From: UBA5905 sp964609975
GTDB lineage: Bacteria > Bacillota > Clostridia > Oscillospirales > Acutalibacteraceae
Reading direction: 5' to 3'
Assembly (NCBI GenBank): GCA_964609975.1
Contig: CAZSTR010000013.1
Coordinates: 1-41,459, forward strand
Length of the DNA stretch: 41,459 nt
This document shows positions 32,026 through 39,420 of the stretch, piece after piece. Position 1 is the first letter of the stretch, and each line of letters starts with the position of its first letter. The translations under genes and the position numbers were made by a program. The notes under the pieces are model-generated. The model saw only the letters and a program-made list of their open reading frames with translations, had not been told where the DNA came from and made no database searches.

Positions 32026-33279
32026 TCATTCTGCAAGGCTATCGTAGCCCACCACGGTTTCAAAAAGCGTCTGGGCATACAAACGACCAAGAAAATCGTT
32101 GGGATGGTTGATGTTGTTCCCGGTGCAATCCAGAAAACGCTTTCGGGTCAGCAGCGCCCGGCTCATGCTGGTCATGGGGCAGAGGGCACAGGGAACGCCG
32201 CCCTCCTGCAACGCGTCCGCCGCCGCCGCCAGCTCCGGCTCAAAGGTCGCCTGGGCGGCGAACCAGCCATTGATGGCCTGGGGATTGGGAAGCATCGGCG
32301 CCACAATCACCACGGCGGTATCCGCCGCCTGTTCCCGCATACAGCCGATCAGCGCTTCCTCTCCCGCGCGCTCCTGCTCCGCCGTGATATGTCCATCGTT
32401 CATTCCGAAGGCCACCACAAACAGGTCGCACCCGTATTTTTCCACAAAGGCGGTGAGATGCTCCGCCGCGTGTTCGTTGCCGTGGGCCACATTCCAGCCA
32501 CCCACCGCCGTGTTCACATAGGTGATGGTGCCCCTTGTGCCGAAAACGGTTTCCTCGCCGCCGGCGAAGCCTTGGGCCACCCCCTCGCTCACATAGCGCA
32601 CCCGATAGCCATAGGCCTTCGCCACATACTGGGTGAACATCTGCGGCCAAGTGGGCGCATACGGCTCCACCCCCACCGCCGACGAGGCGTTCGCCCCGGC
32701 GGTGATGCTGTCCCCATAAAACAGGAAGGTCACATCCTCCCCCTTTTCCAGCTTTTCCAACAGACGCGCATACCGCTCCCGCTGGCAGACAGGCACACTC
32801 CAGGGCCAGGCAGCCGCTGTGCGATAGGTCACCGCCACCTGCCATTTGGTTATGGTCGTCCTCTCGCCCCAATAGGTATATTTCCCCTGCAGGCGGTTGC
32901 CGACGGTCACCAGCATTTGATATTGCTCATCGTCCGTGTAATAGGCCGATTCCTCCATATAAGGAATGGTCGTTTCCGCGGTCAGAACGACACGACCGTT
33001 TTCCAAACGGTAGTCCACGCCCTCCCGATATTCCGTTTTCAAGTCATAGGAGCGCACCGACAAAATCTCACTGGCCGGATAGGTCAACGCGGGCGTGTCT
33101 TCCCGCCCCACAAACATCACCGTTTCGTTGTCCACCCGGCCGCCATTCCACAAGGGGCGCATATACCGTTCTAAATCATACCCAAATTCCATAACCTTTT
33201 CCTTTCCTGCATCGTTCTCCGCGTTGCAAACAATCTGCCAGACGAGTACTCCAAAGCAGAACACCACCAAAGCAAGCAA
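32026..33279 (-). CDS. Membrane-anchored SGNH/GDSL hydrolase, N-terminus split by a G9 tract
   Basis: This frame encodes an esterase-like SGNH hydrolase. Block I is FLFYGDSITAG, the oxyanion Gly/Asn blocks are TAVGGWN and FGMNDGH, and the catalytic Asp/His lies near NNINHPND. A beta-sandwich domain (first 150 residues or so) precedes it, as in carbohydrate esterases of the CE2/CE3 kind. The frame begins with a membrane helix (LALVVFCFGVLVWQIV) and has no good start; it is closed upstream by TGA at 33301-33303. The promoter and a plausible ribosome binding site lie further upstream, before an ATG at 33454 in another frame that meets this one at the G9 tract 33292-33300. With eight Gs the two parts form one 475-residue protein. 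An ATG at 33192 with AGGA upstream could yield a soluble form. Confidence 0.82.
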   Translation of the reverse strand: MLALVVFCFGVLVWQIVCNAENDAGKEKVMEFGYDLERYMRPLWNGGRVDNETVMFVGREDTPALTYPASEILSVRSYDLKTEYREGVDYRLENGRVVLTAETTIPYMEESAYYTDDEQYQMLVTVGNRLQGKYTYWGERTTITKWQVAVTYRTAAAWPWSVPVCQRERYARLLEKLEKGEDVTFLFYGDSITAGANASSAVGVEPYAPTWPQMFTQYVAKAYGYRVRYVSEGVAQGFAGGEETVFGTRGTITYVNTAVGGWNVAHGNEHAAEHLTAFVEKYGCDLFVVAFGMNDGHITAEQERAGEEALIGCMREQAADTAVVIVAPMLPNPQAINGWFAAQATFEPELAAAADALQEGGVPCALCPMTSMSRALLTRKRFLDCTGNNINHPNDFLGRLYAQTLFETVVGYDSLAE

Positions 33280-33280
33280 G

Positions 33281-33454
33281 ACCCCCCCCCGAAATTTTCC
33301 TCAGCTTTCGGCGGCCGGCACCGGTTCCCGCTTCGCCTGGATTTCCGCGCGGTTTTCCTCCCCGGAACAGGAGCGTCCGAAAATTCCTGGTTTCTTGGAG
33401 GCCTGCCTCCCTGAGAATGACGCACCGGTCCCTGTTCGACTTCTTGCTGCTCAT
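33281..33454 (-). other. Detached N-terminal coding piece of the SGNH hydrolase
   Basis: From an ATG at 33454 (AAAGGGTGG upstream) the frame begins MSSKKSNRDRC and ends with the basic stretch RRKLRKIS just before the G9 tract. A basic stretch directly before a hydrophobic helix is what an N-in membrane anchor looks like, and the helix is in the SGNH frame. In the present sequence this frame continues past the tract into an unrelated reading. Confidence 0.6.
33292..33300. repeat. G9 (C9) homopolymer tract
   Basis: Nine Cs on the plus strand, nine Gs on the coding strand, placed exactly between the basic N-terminus and the membrane helix of the SGNH hydrolase. Removing one base (or adding two) restores a single frame. 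It is the only homopolymer of this length in G or C that I noticed in the window. Confidence 0.85.
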
Positions 33455-33512
33455 AATGCCACCCTTTCATGTCTGTTGAAATGGAAAATGCGAGTCAACA
33501 GTCCTGTTTTGC

Positions 33513-33541
33513 ATTATACATAAAAAGACCTGTTTTGTAAA
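33513..33541 (-). promoter_or_regulatory. SGNH promoter with flanking direct repeats
   Basis: On the minus strand TTTACA (33536-33541) and TATAAT (33513-33518) are 17 bases apart, about 60 bases before the ATG at 33454. CAAAACAGG occurs twice on the minus strand (33529-33537 and 33503-33511), overlapping the -35/spacer and the start point, 26 bases apart. Confidence 0.75.
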
Positions 33542-33545
33542 GCCC

Positions 33546-34119
33546 TCATACAGAAAAAAGTCGGTTTTTCCGTTCATTTGTCAGCGTTTGCAGAATTTTT
33601 TCTTTTTCGCTCAGCTGACGCAGGGTGCGGGTAATCACAACCGCCGACAAAATCACTGTCAGCGCATCTGAAACCGGCATGGAACACAGCACCCCATCCA
33701 AGCCGAAAACCGCGGCGACAGCAAAGCAAAGCCCCCGCCAAAGACAATTTCACGCACCGTAGACAACAGCGTCGATTCCGCCGCCTTGCCCATCGCCTGG
33801 AGGAAAATAAAGGCGGCCTTGTTCATACAGGCCAGCACCAGCATACACAGATAAATCCGGAAGGCCTTCACCACGAACTCCGTATAATAGACACTTTCCT
33901 GAGCGGCGCCGAACACGCGAATCAGCGCGCCGGGACAAAGCTCCACCAGCGCCAGCGCCACCGCGCCCACGCAGGCCTCCGCCGCCAGCAGCCGCAGGAG
34001 CCAAGCTCCGGCGCGTTCGCGATGAAAATCTGATCGACGATGTTATATAGCGCCCCCACCAGCCGCCCGACTTCTTCGGTGAGCAACGCCGATTCGTTCG
34101 TTTCTTTGTTTTCTTCCAT
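33546..34119 (-). pseudogene. Decayed MATE-family efflux transporter
   Basis: The start is intact (MEENKETNESALLTEEVGRL, with GAGAGGA upstream) but about 15 residues are missing before VGALYNIVDQIFIAN, a MATE hallmark. The sequence then jumps frame near 34010 and loses roughly the central 250 residues. A C-terminal part follows (GALIRVFGAAQESVYY ... FIFLQAMGKAAESTLLSTVREIVF), and a last frameshift near 33725 leads to VAAVFGLDGVLCSMPVSDAL and the end at TGA 33546-33548. MATE proteins normally have about 450 residues; about 190 remain in three frames. It cannot make a working transporter. Confidence 0.85.
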
Positions 34120-34139
34120 TTTTCATTCCTCTCATACAG

Positions 34140-34175
34140 AAAAAATGCGCAAGTCCAGAAAACTGGACTTACGCA
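34140..34175 (-). terminator. Intrinsic terminator directly before the MATE start
   Basis: On the minus strand a 13-bp stem (arms 34163-34175 and 34146-34158, one G-T pair, loop TTTT) is followed by six Ts (34140-34145). It lies only about 20 bases before the MATE start codon and after a TATACT (34199-34204), so it sits inside the leader. It would terminate transcripts entering the transporter gene and may be an attenuator relic. Confidence 0.8.
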
Positions 34176-34182
34176 CTTTCGG

Positions 34183-34739
34183 CTACTCGTTGATGGACAG
34201 TATAGCATTTTTTGCGAAAAAACACCCCTGGGCTCCAAGGTCATTACCCGTGCAAATGAATATTGAGATTGTAGCTTGCAAATATCCCTTTAGATAATAT
34301 GTTTCCCCTGCAGATATATTATGTGAAATGCGGAAATTCAAATTAGAACCACCATCATCATTGTATTTTATTTTGGTTGTTCCTTAAAAAAGCTCACCAA
34401 AAGCTCACCATATGTATCCGTAGAGCCCTTGGAATAAAACACATGTGTTCCCGAATAAGTGGGGGTGATTTTGTACCAGTAACAAGTTCCCAAATCCAAA
34501 GTTCCTGTTTTTATATCATCATAAGAAATGCTTTTAGCGGTACTATATTCAACAGTCAATTTAGAAGAACGAGCCGCATCACCTTCCGAAGAAACCACAC
34601 TATTGTAATCAGCAATCATCGTATCATAGGTGAAATCAATACCATAGTTTGGATATCCGCCATAATACAATATTTCTACAAAAAGCTTCACATAAAAATT
34701 ATAGTATTGGTAATTGTTGTGTAAAGATTCTATCAACAT
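34183..34739 (-). pseudogene. Fragment of a secreted repeat-domain protein, broken by an 11-bp duplication
   Basis: The frame from 34739 has no start signal (a stop lies three codons upstream). It encodes the end of a beta-rich extracellular module: CYWYKITPTYSGTHVFYSKG then STDTYGEL, a pattern I recall from PPC-like repeats in clostridial surface proteins. There GGTGAGCTTTT is duplicated in tandem (plus strand about 34387-34408), shifting the frame, which ends at TAA 34368-34370. The rest of the module, KYNDDGGSNLNFRISHNISA and GETYYLKG, is found downstream in another frame that runs to TAG at 34183-34185. AT-rich. Confidence 0.7.
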
Positions 34740-35091
34740 CTCCAGTCTTTACGCGCGCATAAAAACATCTCCTATGCCGAACAAAAAGCCAAGAACTCAA
34801 TAGCGTAAAAGTCGCCTTCTGAAAATGCCAAGCTCCATTTTGGGGACACTAACGAAAGCAACAGCTTCCGCGCAAGGACTTCACAGTAGCTGCAAATACT
34901 TTTCATTGAAAGCACTCTCTTCTAATTCATCTGATTAAATCGCACTGCAAAGCAGGCCAAAAATCAACAAAATAAATGTATATTCAGATTGAACACTGTT
35001 GCAATTTTGCCCAAAGCGCTCTTCGTGTTGCATCCACAACTTCGTTACAGATGTGAAAATTCACAAAAACGAAAAAACTTTAATTTGGGGC
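34740..35091. other. Gene-free AT-rich stretch before the tRNA cluster
   Basis: I see no credible gene here. A 44-codon frame on the minus strand (about 34771-34905, beginning MKSICSYCEVLARK) and another short one near 34935-35040 lack good ribosome binding sites. The stretch may be decayed accessory DNA continuous with the fragment to its left. Confidence 0.5.
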
Positions 35092-35121
35092 TTGACAAAC
35101 CGATGGGAGATAGTGTATAAT
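35092..35121 (+). promoter_or_regulatory. Promoter of the tRNA operon
   Basis: TTGACA (35092-35097) and TATAAT (35116-35121) with an 18-base spacer, 29 bases before tRNA-Met. Confidence 0.88.
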
Positions 35122-35150
35122 ATGCACCGTTCCCGTGCGAGAACAGACGC

Positions 35151-35227
35151 GGCTGTATAGCTCAGTTGGCTAGAGCATGCGGTTCATACCCGCAGTGTCA
35201 GTGGTTCGAATCCACTTACAGCCACCA
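35151..35227 (+). tRNA. tRNA-Met (CAU), elongator type
   Basis: A 77-base tRNA with CCA encoded. The acceptor GGCTGTA/TACAGCC is fully paired, anticodon stem TGCGG/CCGCA encloses TTCATAC. G1-C72 pairing and the absence of three G-C pairs at the base of the anticodon stem argue for the elongator, not the initiator. Confidence 0.93.
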
Positions 35228-35231
35228 AACC

Positions 35232-35270
35232 TTCTTTCGGCCGTGTCGCCAAAGCACACGGCCGGAAGAA
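35232..35270 (+). other. Spacer hairpin between tRNA-Met and tRNA-Glu
   Basis: A 15-bp stem with one G-T pair (arms 35232-35246 and 35256-35270) and a 9-base loop, without a T tract. It is probably a processing signal for the tRNA precursor. Confidence 0.6.
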
Positions 35271-35277
35271 CCGATTC

Positions 35278-35352
35278 GGCCCGATGGTCAAGAGGTTAAG
35301 ACACCGCCCTTTCACGGCGGTATCACGGGTTCGATTCCCGTTCGGGTCACCA
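35278..35352 (+). tRNA. tRNA-Glu (UUC)
   Basis: A 75-base tRNA with CCA encoded. Acceptor GGCCCGA/TCGGGTC has one G-T pair; anticodon stem CCGCC/GGCGG encloses CTTTCAC with anticodon TTC. Confidence 0.96.
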
Positions 35353-35356
35353 ATAT

Positions 35357-35433
35357 GGGCACGTAGCTCAGCTGGTTAGAGCGCCTGCTTCACACGCAGG
35401 AGGTCGATGGTTCGAGTCCATTCGCGCCCACCA
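35357..35433 (+). tRNA. tRNA-Val (CAC) with an A-C mismatch in the acceptor stem
   Basis: A 77-base tRNA with CCA encoded. The anticodon stem CCTGC/GCAGG encloses TTCACAC, anticodon CAC, reading GUG. The acceptor GGGCACG/CGCGCCC leaves A5 opposite C68 unpaired; the other six pairs are normal. Confidence 0.93.
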
Positions 35434-35465
35434 AAAAAGAGACATCCTTCGGGATGTCTCTTTTT
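35434..35465 (+). terminator. Terminator of the tRNA operon
   Basis: AAAAAGAGACATCC pairs with GGATGTCTCTTTTT around a TTCG tetraloop, immediately after tRNA-Val. Confidence 0.9.
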
Positions 35466-35521
35466 CCATAAAGGTAGCCCCTCCCCCCACAGGAAACACA
35501 AAATCGAAGGAGGAACAGACC

Positions 35522-36280
35522 ATGCAAAACGATGAAATCTGCAAGGCCGTGGCATGGAACCCGTGGCACGGCTGCAAAAAGGTCAGTCCCGGCTGCAAAA
35601 ACTGCTTCGTCTACAAAATGGACAGGCGCTATGGCCGCGACACCACCGTCATCACAAAGGGAAAAACCACCTATGAGCTGAAGGACAAGGACTGTCCGCC
35701 CGGCTCGCTGGTGAAGCTGTGCTTTTCCTCCGACTTTTTCATCGAAGAAGCCGACGAATGGCGCGACGGCTGCTGGAATTTCATCCGCCGCCGCAAGGAT
35801 TGTATTTTCGTCACCACCACCAAGCGCCCCGAACGCATTCGAAGCTGTGTTCCCGCCGATTGGGGCGAGGGCTGGGAGCATTTTCATTTGAGCATTTCCA
35901 TCGAAAACCAGGAAATGGCAGACAAGCGCCTGCCCCATTTTCTGGAAGCGCCGCTGAAGCACCGCGAGGTTTTCTGCTCCCCTCTCATCGCGCCGATAAA
36001 GCTGGGGCGCTATCTAGACACCGGTCTCATCCGATGCGTGAATGTTGGCGGCGAGATGTCGCCAAAAAGCGAGGTGCGCCCAATTCAGTGGGAATGGGTG
36101 CGCGACCTGTATCTGGAGGCGACGGAGCGGAACATCGAGTTCTATTTTCATCAGTGCGGCTCGATGTTTTTACGCGACGGCGTGAACATCGGCAAATGGA
36201 AGCTCAACGAACAAATCGCCCGCGCCGAGGAAATCCAGCATGAGCTGGAAGCCATGTACGGAAAGGAGCCGAGAGGCTGA
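35522..36280 (+). CDS. DUF5131 family protein (phage Gp37/Gp68-like)
   Basis: A 252-residue protein. The start WNPWHGCKKVSPGCKNCFVYKM has the family's cysteine cluster, Cys 18, 25 and 28 (C-x6-C-x2-C), and CVNVGGEMSP with RPIQWEWVRDL near 180-205 are also typical. The cysteine cluster and predicted alpha/beta barrel recall radical SAM enzymes, an inference only. AAGGAGG precedes the ATG. Relatives occur in phages and in bacterial genomes; function is unknown. It lies directly downstream of the tRNA operon, a usual place for acquired genes, although its GC content matches the host. Confidence 0.85.
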   Translation: MQNDEICKAVAWNPWHGCKKVSPGCKNCFVYKMDRRYGRDTTVITKGKTTYELKDKDCPPGSLVKLCFSSDFFIEEADEWRDGCWNFIRRRKDCIFVTTTKRPERIRSCVPADWGEGWEHFHLSISIENQEMADKRLPHFLEAPLKHREVFCSPLIAPIKLGRYLDTGLIRCVNVGGEMSPKSEVRPIQWEWVRDLYLEATERNIEFYFHQCGSMFLRDGVNIGKWKLNEQIARAEEIQHELEAMYGKEPRG

Positions 36281-36349
36281 GGCCGCCCGCCACATCCCCC
36301 CTTCCTCCCTTTTTTCACCCAGACCCTTTTCTTTTTTCGAAAGCTCTGC

Positions 36350-36355
36350 TATAAT
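36350..36355 (+). promoter_or_regulatory. Extended -10 promoter of the HD-domain gene
   Basis: TATAAT preceded by TGC (extended -10), 30 bases before the ATG at 36386. The -35 position is only a T-rich TTTTCT at 17 bases. Confidence 0.6.
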
Positions 36356-36385
36356 CCTTATCAGAGAACAAAAGGAGGTTTTTCC

Positions 36386-36964
36386 ATGGCCTATTCCTTT
36401 TTCGCCATGCTTTCCCGCATGAAGGACATCCGCCGCTGGGCGCTCATGCGCAACACCCGCCCGGAAAACATTTGCGAGCATTCCCATGAGGTGGCGGTGC
36501 TGGCCCACGCGCTGGCTGTGCTCACCAATCTGCACCACGGCGGTAGTGTGGACCCCCAACGCTGCGCCACCATGGCCATTTTTCACGATGTCCCGGAAAT
36601 TCTCACCGGCGATATGCCCACGCCGGTGAAATATTACAGCCCCTCCATCCGCACCGCCTATCGCCAGGTGGAGCAGGCCGCCTGCGACAAGCTTTTAGGC
36701 TCTCTGCCGGCGGAGCTGGAGGACACCTATCGTCCCCTGCTCACGGAAACCGCCGGAACCACAGAGGAGCGTCAGCTCGTCAAGGCGGCCGACAAGCTGT
36801 CGGCGCTCATCAAATGCGTGGAGGAGCTGGCTCAGGGAAACCGGGAATTCGCCAGCGCCCGCCGCGCCACTGAGCAGGCGTTGCACAAAATGGAGCTGCC
36901 GGCGGTGGAGGAGTTTCTGGATACCTATTTGACCGCTTATGAGCTTCCGCTGGATGAACAATAA
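36386..36964 (+). CDS. HD-domain 5'-deoxynucleotidase, YfbR-like
   Basis: A 192-residue metal-dependent phosphohydrolase expected to remove phosphate from deoxynucleoside 5'-monophosphates. The metal ligands are His 34 in EHSHE, His 67/Asp 68 in IFHDVPEILTGDMPTPVK and an Asp in KAADKLSAL. RRWALMRNTRPENICEHS is typical of YfbR. Length matches E. coli YfbR. AGGAGG precedes the ATG. It is a single-gene unit between its promoter and a strong terminator. Confidence 0.9.
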   Translation: MAYSFFAMLSRMKDIRRWALMRNTRPENICEHSHEVAVLAHALAVLTNLHHGGSVDPQRCATMAIFHDVPEILTGDMPTPVKYYSPSIRTAYRQVEQAACDKLLGSLPAELEDTYRPLLTETAGTTEERQLVKAADKLSALIKCVEELAQGNREFASARRATEQALHKMELPAVEEFLDTYLTAYELPLDEQ

Positions 36965-36981
36965 CCCCTTTGTATCTATTC

Positions 36982-37021
36982 AAAGGCCGCTTCCGCTCAA
37001 AGAGCGGAAGCGGCCTTTTTT
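36982..37021 (+). terminator. Terminator of the HD-domain gene
   Basis: A 17-bp perfect stem (arms 36982-36998 and 37002-37018) with loop AAA and a run of six Ts. Confidence 0.93.
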
Positions 37022-37140
37022 GCGCAGAAATTACACACAGAAGCCAGAGAAGCAAAAACGCTTTGTGGAATTTGCCGCAAAAATAAATAGTTTTACATTT
37101 AACCATCGGCGGTTTGCAGATGGAATTTCCCCGCCGTTTT

Positions 37141-37149
37141 TGCTATACT
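37141..37149 (+). promoter_or_regulatory. Extended -10 promoter of the marR-exporter operon
   Basis: TGCTATACT is an extended -10, about 67 bases before the MarR ATG. The -35 is poor. CGGCGG and CCGCCG (about 37106-37136) flank the region upstream of it and could pair or bind a protein. Confidence 0.55.
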
Positions 37150-37216
37150 TTAACAAAAGCGAAAGGGACGTTGCGGAAGGCCGCCCCTTCGCCGAGGGAC
37201 AGAGAGGAGCACACCC

Positions 37217-37690
37217 ATGACCGAAGAAGCCTTCACCGGAGAGCTGGAGGATCGCCCGGCGCTGTTCATGCGCGTCCACCACCGCACTATGCATCGCTAT
37301 TTCCAATCGGCAGGGATGTTCAATGGACACCCCAATATGCTGTTTCACATCGCCCACACGCCGGGAATTCCCCAAAAGGAGCTGGCGGAGCGGCTGGAAA
37401 TTTTCCCGCCCTCGGTGGCCATATCCATCCGGCGGCTGGAAGCGGCGAGGCTGGTGGAACGCCAGCGGGACAGCCGGGACGGCCGTGTCATTCGGCTTTT
37501 TCTCACCCCGGAGGAAAAAATGGACGACGCCTGCGCCCGCGGACGAAGCTTTCTCACGGACACCGTGTATGAAGGCCTTTCTCCGAAGGAGCAACAGGAG
37601 CTTTACCGGTTATTGGGAAAAATGATTGAAAATCTGCAGGCGGCCTGCGAACAGCTGCTGCCGCGGGAAAGGGAAGGGATTTGTGAATGA
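37217..37690 (+). CDS. MarR-family transcriptional regulator
   Basis: A 157-residue winged-helix repressor. The DNA-binding part reads IAHTPGIPQKELAERLEIFPPSVAISIRRLEAARLVERQRDSRDGRVIRLFLT, which covers the recognition helix and wing (DxRxxR-type). Dimerisation helices lie at both ends. GAGGAG precedes the ATG. Its stop overlaps the first exporter gene (ATGA), so it very likely represses its own operon and is released by an exporter substrate; this follows the usual MarR pattern. Confidence 0.92.
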   Translation: MTEEAFTGELEDRPALFMRVHHRTMHRYFQSAGMFNGHPNMLFHIAHTPGIPQKELAERLEIFPPSVAISIRRLEAARLVERQRDSRDGRVIRLFLTPEEKMDDACARGRSFLTDTVYEGLSPKEQQELYRLLGKMIENLQAACEQLLPREREGICE

Positions 37691-39417
37691 AGCGTTGGAT
37701 GAAATATGTGCGCCCCTATTGGCCGTATTTTGTCATCGGGCCGCTGTGCATGATCGTGGAGGTCATCGGCGAGGTGGTGATGCCGAAGCTGTTAAGCATC
37801 GTCATCAACCGAGCTAACCTGGGAGTACTGACCATCGGGAACAGCCTTTGGATTATGCTGGCGATGATTGGAACAGCCCTTCTGATGATGGCCGGCGGCG
37901 TCGGCGGCGCCTATTTCGGCGCTAAGGCCTCCGTGAACTTCGCTGCCGATTTGCGCAGCGAAGTCTATGCGAAGGTGCAGCAATATTCCTTCTCCAGCAT
38001 CGATAAATTTTCCACCGGCTCGCTGGTGACCCGGCTGACCAACGATGTGACCCAGCTACAAAACTTTGTCAATATGCTGTTGCGCATGGCTTTGCGCTCC
38101 CCCGGCATGCTCATCGCCGCGCTGGTGATGGCGATCACCCTGCGCCCATCGCTGGCGACTGTGTTCCTGGTGAGCGTGCCGGTGATGCTGGTGGTGATCG
38201 GGCTGATCATCTCTAAGGGCTTTCCCCGTTTTTCGAAAATGCAGGAAAAAATCGACGGCTTGAACTCTACCGTGCAGGAGAGCATCACCAATGTGCGGGT
38301 AGTGAAATCCTTCGTGCGGGAAAACCACGAAAGCCAAAAATTCCGCCGAGCCAACCGCAGCTTGAAGGACGCGGGCATGAGCGCCATGAAAATCATGATT
38401 TTCATGCAGCCCATCACCACCCTGTTCATGAACCTGACGGTGCTGACGGTGGTTCTGCTGGGCGGGCGCATCGTTCTCGCCGGCGAAATGCAGGTGGGAG
38501 ACCTGTCGGCCATGCTCACCTATGTGACCCAGATTCTCAGCTCCCTCATGATGGTGACCATGCTTCTCATGTTCTCCTCCCGCGCCATGGCCTCGGCGCG
38601 CCGCATCACCGAGGTACTGGACGAAAAGACCGATTTGGTGGACACCAACGCCCTATATCCCGACCGCCTGGTGACAGAGGGCACGGTGGAATTCCGGGAT
38701 GTTTCCTTCCGTTATTATAAAAACAGCGAGGAAGCGGTGCTCAACCGCATCAACCTGTCCATCCCCGCCGGCTCCACAGTGGGCATCATCGGCTCCACCG
38801 GCTGTGGAAAAACCACGCTAGTTTCCCTCATCGCCCGGCTGTATGACGCGGACGAGGGCGCCGTGCTGGTGGACGGCGTGAATGTGAAGGATTATTCTCT
38901 GCGCCATCTGCGAGACGGCGTGGGCATGGTTCTTCAGAAAAACACCCTTTTCACCGGAAGCATCGCAGAAAACCTTCGCTGGGGCGACGAGCACGCCACC
39001 GAGGAGCAGGTGCGTCAGGCCGCCGAGCACGCCCAGGCCGACAAGTTCGTTTCCGCCTTCCCGGAGGGCTATGACACCCAGCTGGAGCAGGGCGGCTCCA
39101 ATGTCTCCGGCGGCCAAAAGCAACGGCTGTGCATCGCCCGCGCCCTGCTGAAGAAGCCGAAAATTCTCATCCTCGACGACTCCACAAGCGCGGTGGACAC
39201 CGCCACCGAGGCTCAAATCCGCCGGGCGTTCCGCGAGGAACTGGCCGGCTCCACGAAAATCATCATCGCCCAGCGCATTTCCTCTGTGCAGGAGGCCGAC
39301 CAAATCGTGGTCATGGACGAAGGCTGCGTCACCGGCGTGGGAACCCACGCCCAGCTGTTGGCCGAAAACGAGGAATATCGCGAGATTTATTATTCTCAGA
39401 TGGAAAAGGAGGGATAA
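37687..39417 (+). CDS. ABC exporter half with degenerate ATP site (heterodimer subunit 1)
   Basis: A 576-residue ABC transporter half with six membrane helices (about 1-320) and an ABC domain. Walker A GSTGCGKT and signature VSGGQKQR are intact. Walker B ends LILDDSTSAVD (Asp where catalytic Glu is expected), and the switch reads IIAQRIS (Gln for His). This is the pattern of the non-catalytic subunit in heterodimeric exporters such as TM287/288, BmrC/D and LmrC/D. It overlaps marR by four bases and lies three bases before its partner. Substrate is probably a hydrophobic drug or lipid. Confidence 0.93.
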   Translation: MKRWMKYVRPYWPYFVIGPLCMIVEVIGEVVMPKLLSIVINRANLGVLTIGNSLWIMLAMIGTALLMMAGGVGGAYFGAKASVNFAADLRSEVYAKVQQYSFSSIDKFSTGSLVTRLTNDVTQLQNFVNMLLRMALRSPGMLIAALVMAITLRPSLATVFLVSVPVMLVVIGLIISKGFPRFSKMQEKIDGLNSTVQESITNVRVVKSFVRENHESQKFRRANRSLKDAGMSAMKIMIFMQPITTLFMNLTVLTVVLLGGRIVLAGEMQVGDLSAMLTYVTQILSSLMMVTMLLMFSSRAMASARRITEVLDEKTDLVDTNALYPDRLVTEGTVEFRDVSFRYYKNSEEAVLNRINLSIPAGSTVGIIGSTGCGKTTLVSLIARLYDADEGAVLVDGVNVKDYSLRHLRDGVGMVLQKNTLFTGSIAENLRWGDEHATEEQVRQAAEHAQADKFVSAFPEGYDTQLEQGGSNVSGGQKQRLCIARALLKKPKILILDDSTSAVDTATEAQIRRAFREELAGSTKIIIAQRISSVQEADQIVVMDEGCVTGVGTHAQLLAENEEYREIYYSQMEKEG

Positions 39418-39420
39418 GCC

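Noticed and set aside
33171..33470. 99-codon minus-strand frame across the G9 tract as a separate gene
   Set aside because: It overlaps the SGNH hydrolase N-terminus in another frame; after the tract it has no protein-like character.
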